64,000 nucleotides of DNA from contig NZ_JAUQSY010000004.1 of NCBI RefSeq assembly GCF_030580865.1, positions 372,001-436,000 of the forward strand, written 5' to 3'. Positions within the stretch are counted from its first letter, which is position 1; each line of letters opens with the position of its first letter. Made by a program: the position numbers and the translations under genes. This DNA comes from Hymenobacter aranciens. Lineage in GTDB: Bacteria > Bacteroidota > Bacteroidia > Cytophagales > Hymenobacteraceae. Below, in pieces: positions 63,172 to 64,000 of the stretch. Under the pieces are notes generated by a model, which made no database searches, was not told where the DNA came from, and was given only the letters and a program-made list of their open reading frames with translations.

Positions 63172-64000
63172 ATGATACTCATTATTGACGACGACCTGGC
63201 CGTGCGCACCTCGCTGAAGCTGCTGCTGAAGCAGGCGGGTTACGCCACGCAGGCCGTGGCATCGCCCACCGAGGCCCTGGCCGCCCTGGCCGAGGCTACG
63301 CCCCGCCTGGTGCTCATGGACATGAACTACTCGCTCGACACCAGCGGGCACGACGGCCTGACGCTGCTGCGCCAAGTAAAACAGCTGCGGCCGGCGCTGC
63401 CGGTTATCCTCATCACCGGCTGGGGCAGCATCACGCTGGCCGTGGAGGGCATGAAAGCCGGCGCCGCCGAGTTCGTGACCAAGCCCTGGAACAACGAGGC
63501 CCTGCTGCAAACCATTGGCACGGTGCTGAGCCTGGCCGAGGCCCCGGCCGACAGCGCCCCCGCTGACGGGGCCGCCCTAAGTCGCCGCCAGCTCGATAAG
63601 CAGTTTAAGTTCAGCAGCATTGTGGGGCAGGATGCGCAGCTGCTGCACGTGCTGCGGCAGATAGGACAGGTGGCCGCCACCGATGCCTCGGTGCTCATCG
63701 AGGGCGAGAGCGGTACGGGCAAAGAGCTGATTGCCGAGGCTATTCACCACAACAGCCACCGCCGGGGGCAGCCGTTCGTGAAGGTAAACCTGGGCGGCAT
63801 TTCGAGCAGCTTGTTCGAGAGTGAGATGTTTGGGCACCGGCGCGGGGCCTTCACCGATGCCAAGACCGACCGCCTCGGCCGCTTCGAGATGGCCAACGGC
63901 GGCACCATCTTTCTGGACGAAATAGGGGAGCTGGAAATGGCCAGCCAGGTGAAGCTGCTGCGCGTGCTGCAAGACCGCACCTACGAGGTGCTGGGCGACT
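63172..64000 (+). CDS. NtrC-type sigma-54-dependent response regulator, N-terminal part (cut by window end)
   Basis: At least 276 codons are visible, open to the right edge. A receiver domain (residues 1-120: IIDDD, phospho-Asp in LVLMDMNYS, Lys in FVTKPW) is followed by the AAA+ sigma-54 interaction domain: Walker A GESGTGKE, Walker B GGTIFLDEIGE, and the contact loop GAFTDA in place of the usual GAFTGA. A C-terminal Fis-type HTH should lie beyond the edge. It is the natural candidate to act on the palindrome plus sigma-54-like modules at 55037-55134 and 58118-58215. Its kinase is presumably encoded further right. Confidence 0.92.
   Translation, partial: MILIIDDDLAVRTSLKLLLKQAGYATQAVASPTEALAALAEATPRLVLMDMNYSLDTSGHDGLTLLRQVKQLRPALPVILITGWGSITLAVEGMKAGAAEFVTKPWNNEALLQTIGTVLSLAEAPADSAPADGAALSRRQLDKQFKFSSIVGQDAQLLHVLRQIGQVAATDASVLIEGESGTGKELIAEAIHHNSHRRGQPFVKVNLGGISSSLFESEMFGHRRGAFTDAKTDRLGRFEMANGGTIFLDEIGELEMASQVKLLRVLQDRTYEVLGD

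Overview
The window looks like a chromosome segment of a high-GC Bacteroidota, most probably Hymenobacter or a close relative (Cytophagales). The grounds are a T9SS type A sorting domain, a TonB-dependent receptor with an N-terminal carboxypeptidase-regulatory domain, promoters with the Bacteroidota -7 box TAnnTTTG, few Shine-Dalgarno sequences, and housekeeping proteins (RecA, GuaB, L13, S9, S2, EF-Ts) of that flavour. The genus is inferred; no rRNA or tRNA gene was seen.

Layout. 0-2.3 kb: end of a methionine-pathway PLP enzyme, homoserine dehydrogenase and a three-HTH regulator. 2.3-9.5 kb: a candidate small RNA, an FAD amine oxidase next to a thiamine-diphosphate 2-oxo acid decarboxylase, and a TonB receptor behind a TPP riboswitch. 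9.5-19.1 kb: acetyltransferase, LacX-like epimerase, nicotinamide riboside uptake and kinase pair, rhodanese, HrpB helicase, desaturase, DUF2490 and FRG proteins. 19.2-31.7 kb: a T9SS-secreted protein, MmcQ, an SDR enzyme, guaB, an RsbU/RsbV/RsbW-like partner-switching set, and two parvulin foldases. 31.8-46.7 kb: MoxR, recA, a PhoB/PhoR-like pair, a pseudouridine synthase, rplM-rpsI-rpsB-tsf and several hypothetical genes. 46.8-52.4 kb: an Ala-rich lipoprotein, three paralogous surface proteins and an alpha/beta-hydrolase that lacks its nucleophile. 52.5-64 kb: feoAB, then a tripartite efflux cluster (HlyD, TolC, MacB-type ATPase, two FtsX-like permeases) that includes an ECF sigma factor and ends in an NtrC-type regulator cut by the window edge.

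The most striking signal is between the genes. Several unrelated palindrome families punctuate the window. In the most unusual family the arms are built from degenerate 7-bp tandem units. The unit differs from site to site (GGTTTCT, GGTGTTG, GAGTTAT, GTTAGCT, GGTTTTA), but the 7-bp phase and the inverted-arm layout are kept. Five copies are non-coding. A sixth (61012-61480) carries a four-helix-bundle protein gene (23S rRNA IVP / Avd-like family) and sits between two co-oriented permease genes. This suggests an undescribed element whose coding form carries the four-helix-bundle gene and whose short forms are non-autonomous derivatives. A second point is a duplicated control module, an 18-bp (near-)palindrome exactly 81 bp upstream of a sigma-54-like box, in front of both the HlyD gene and the ABC ATPase gene.
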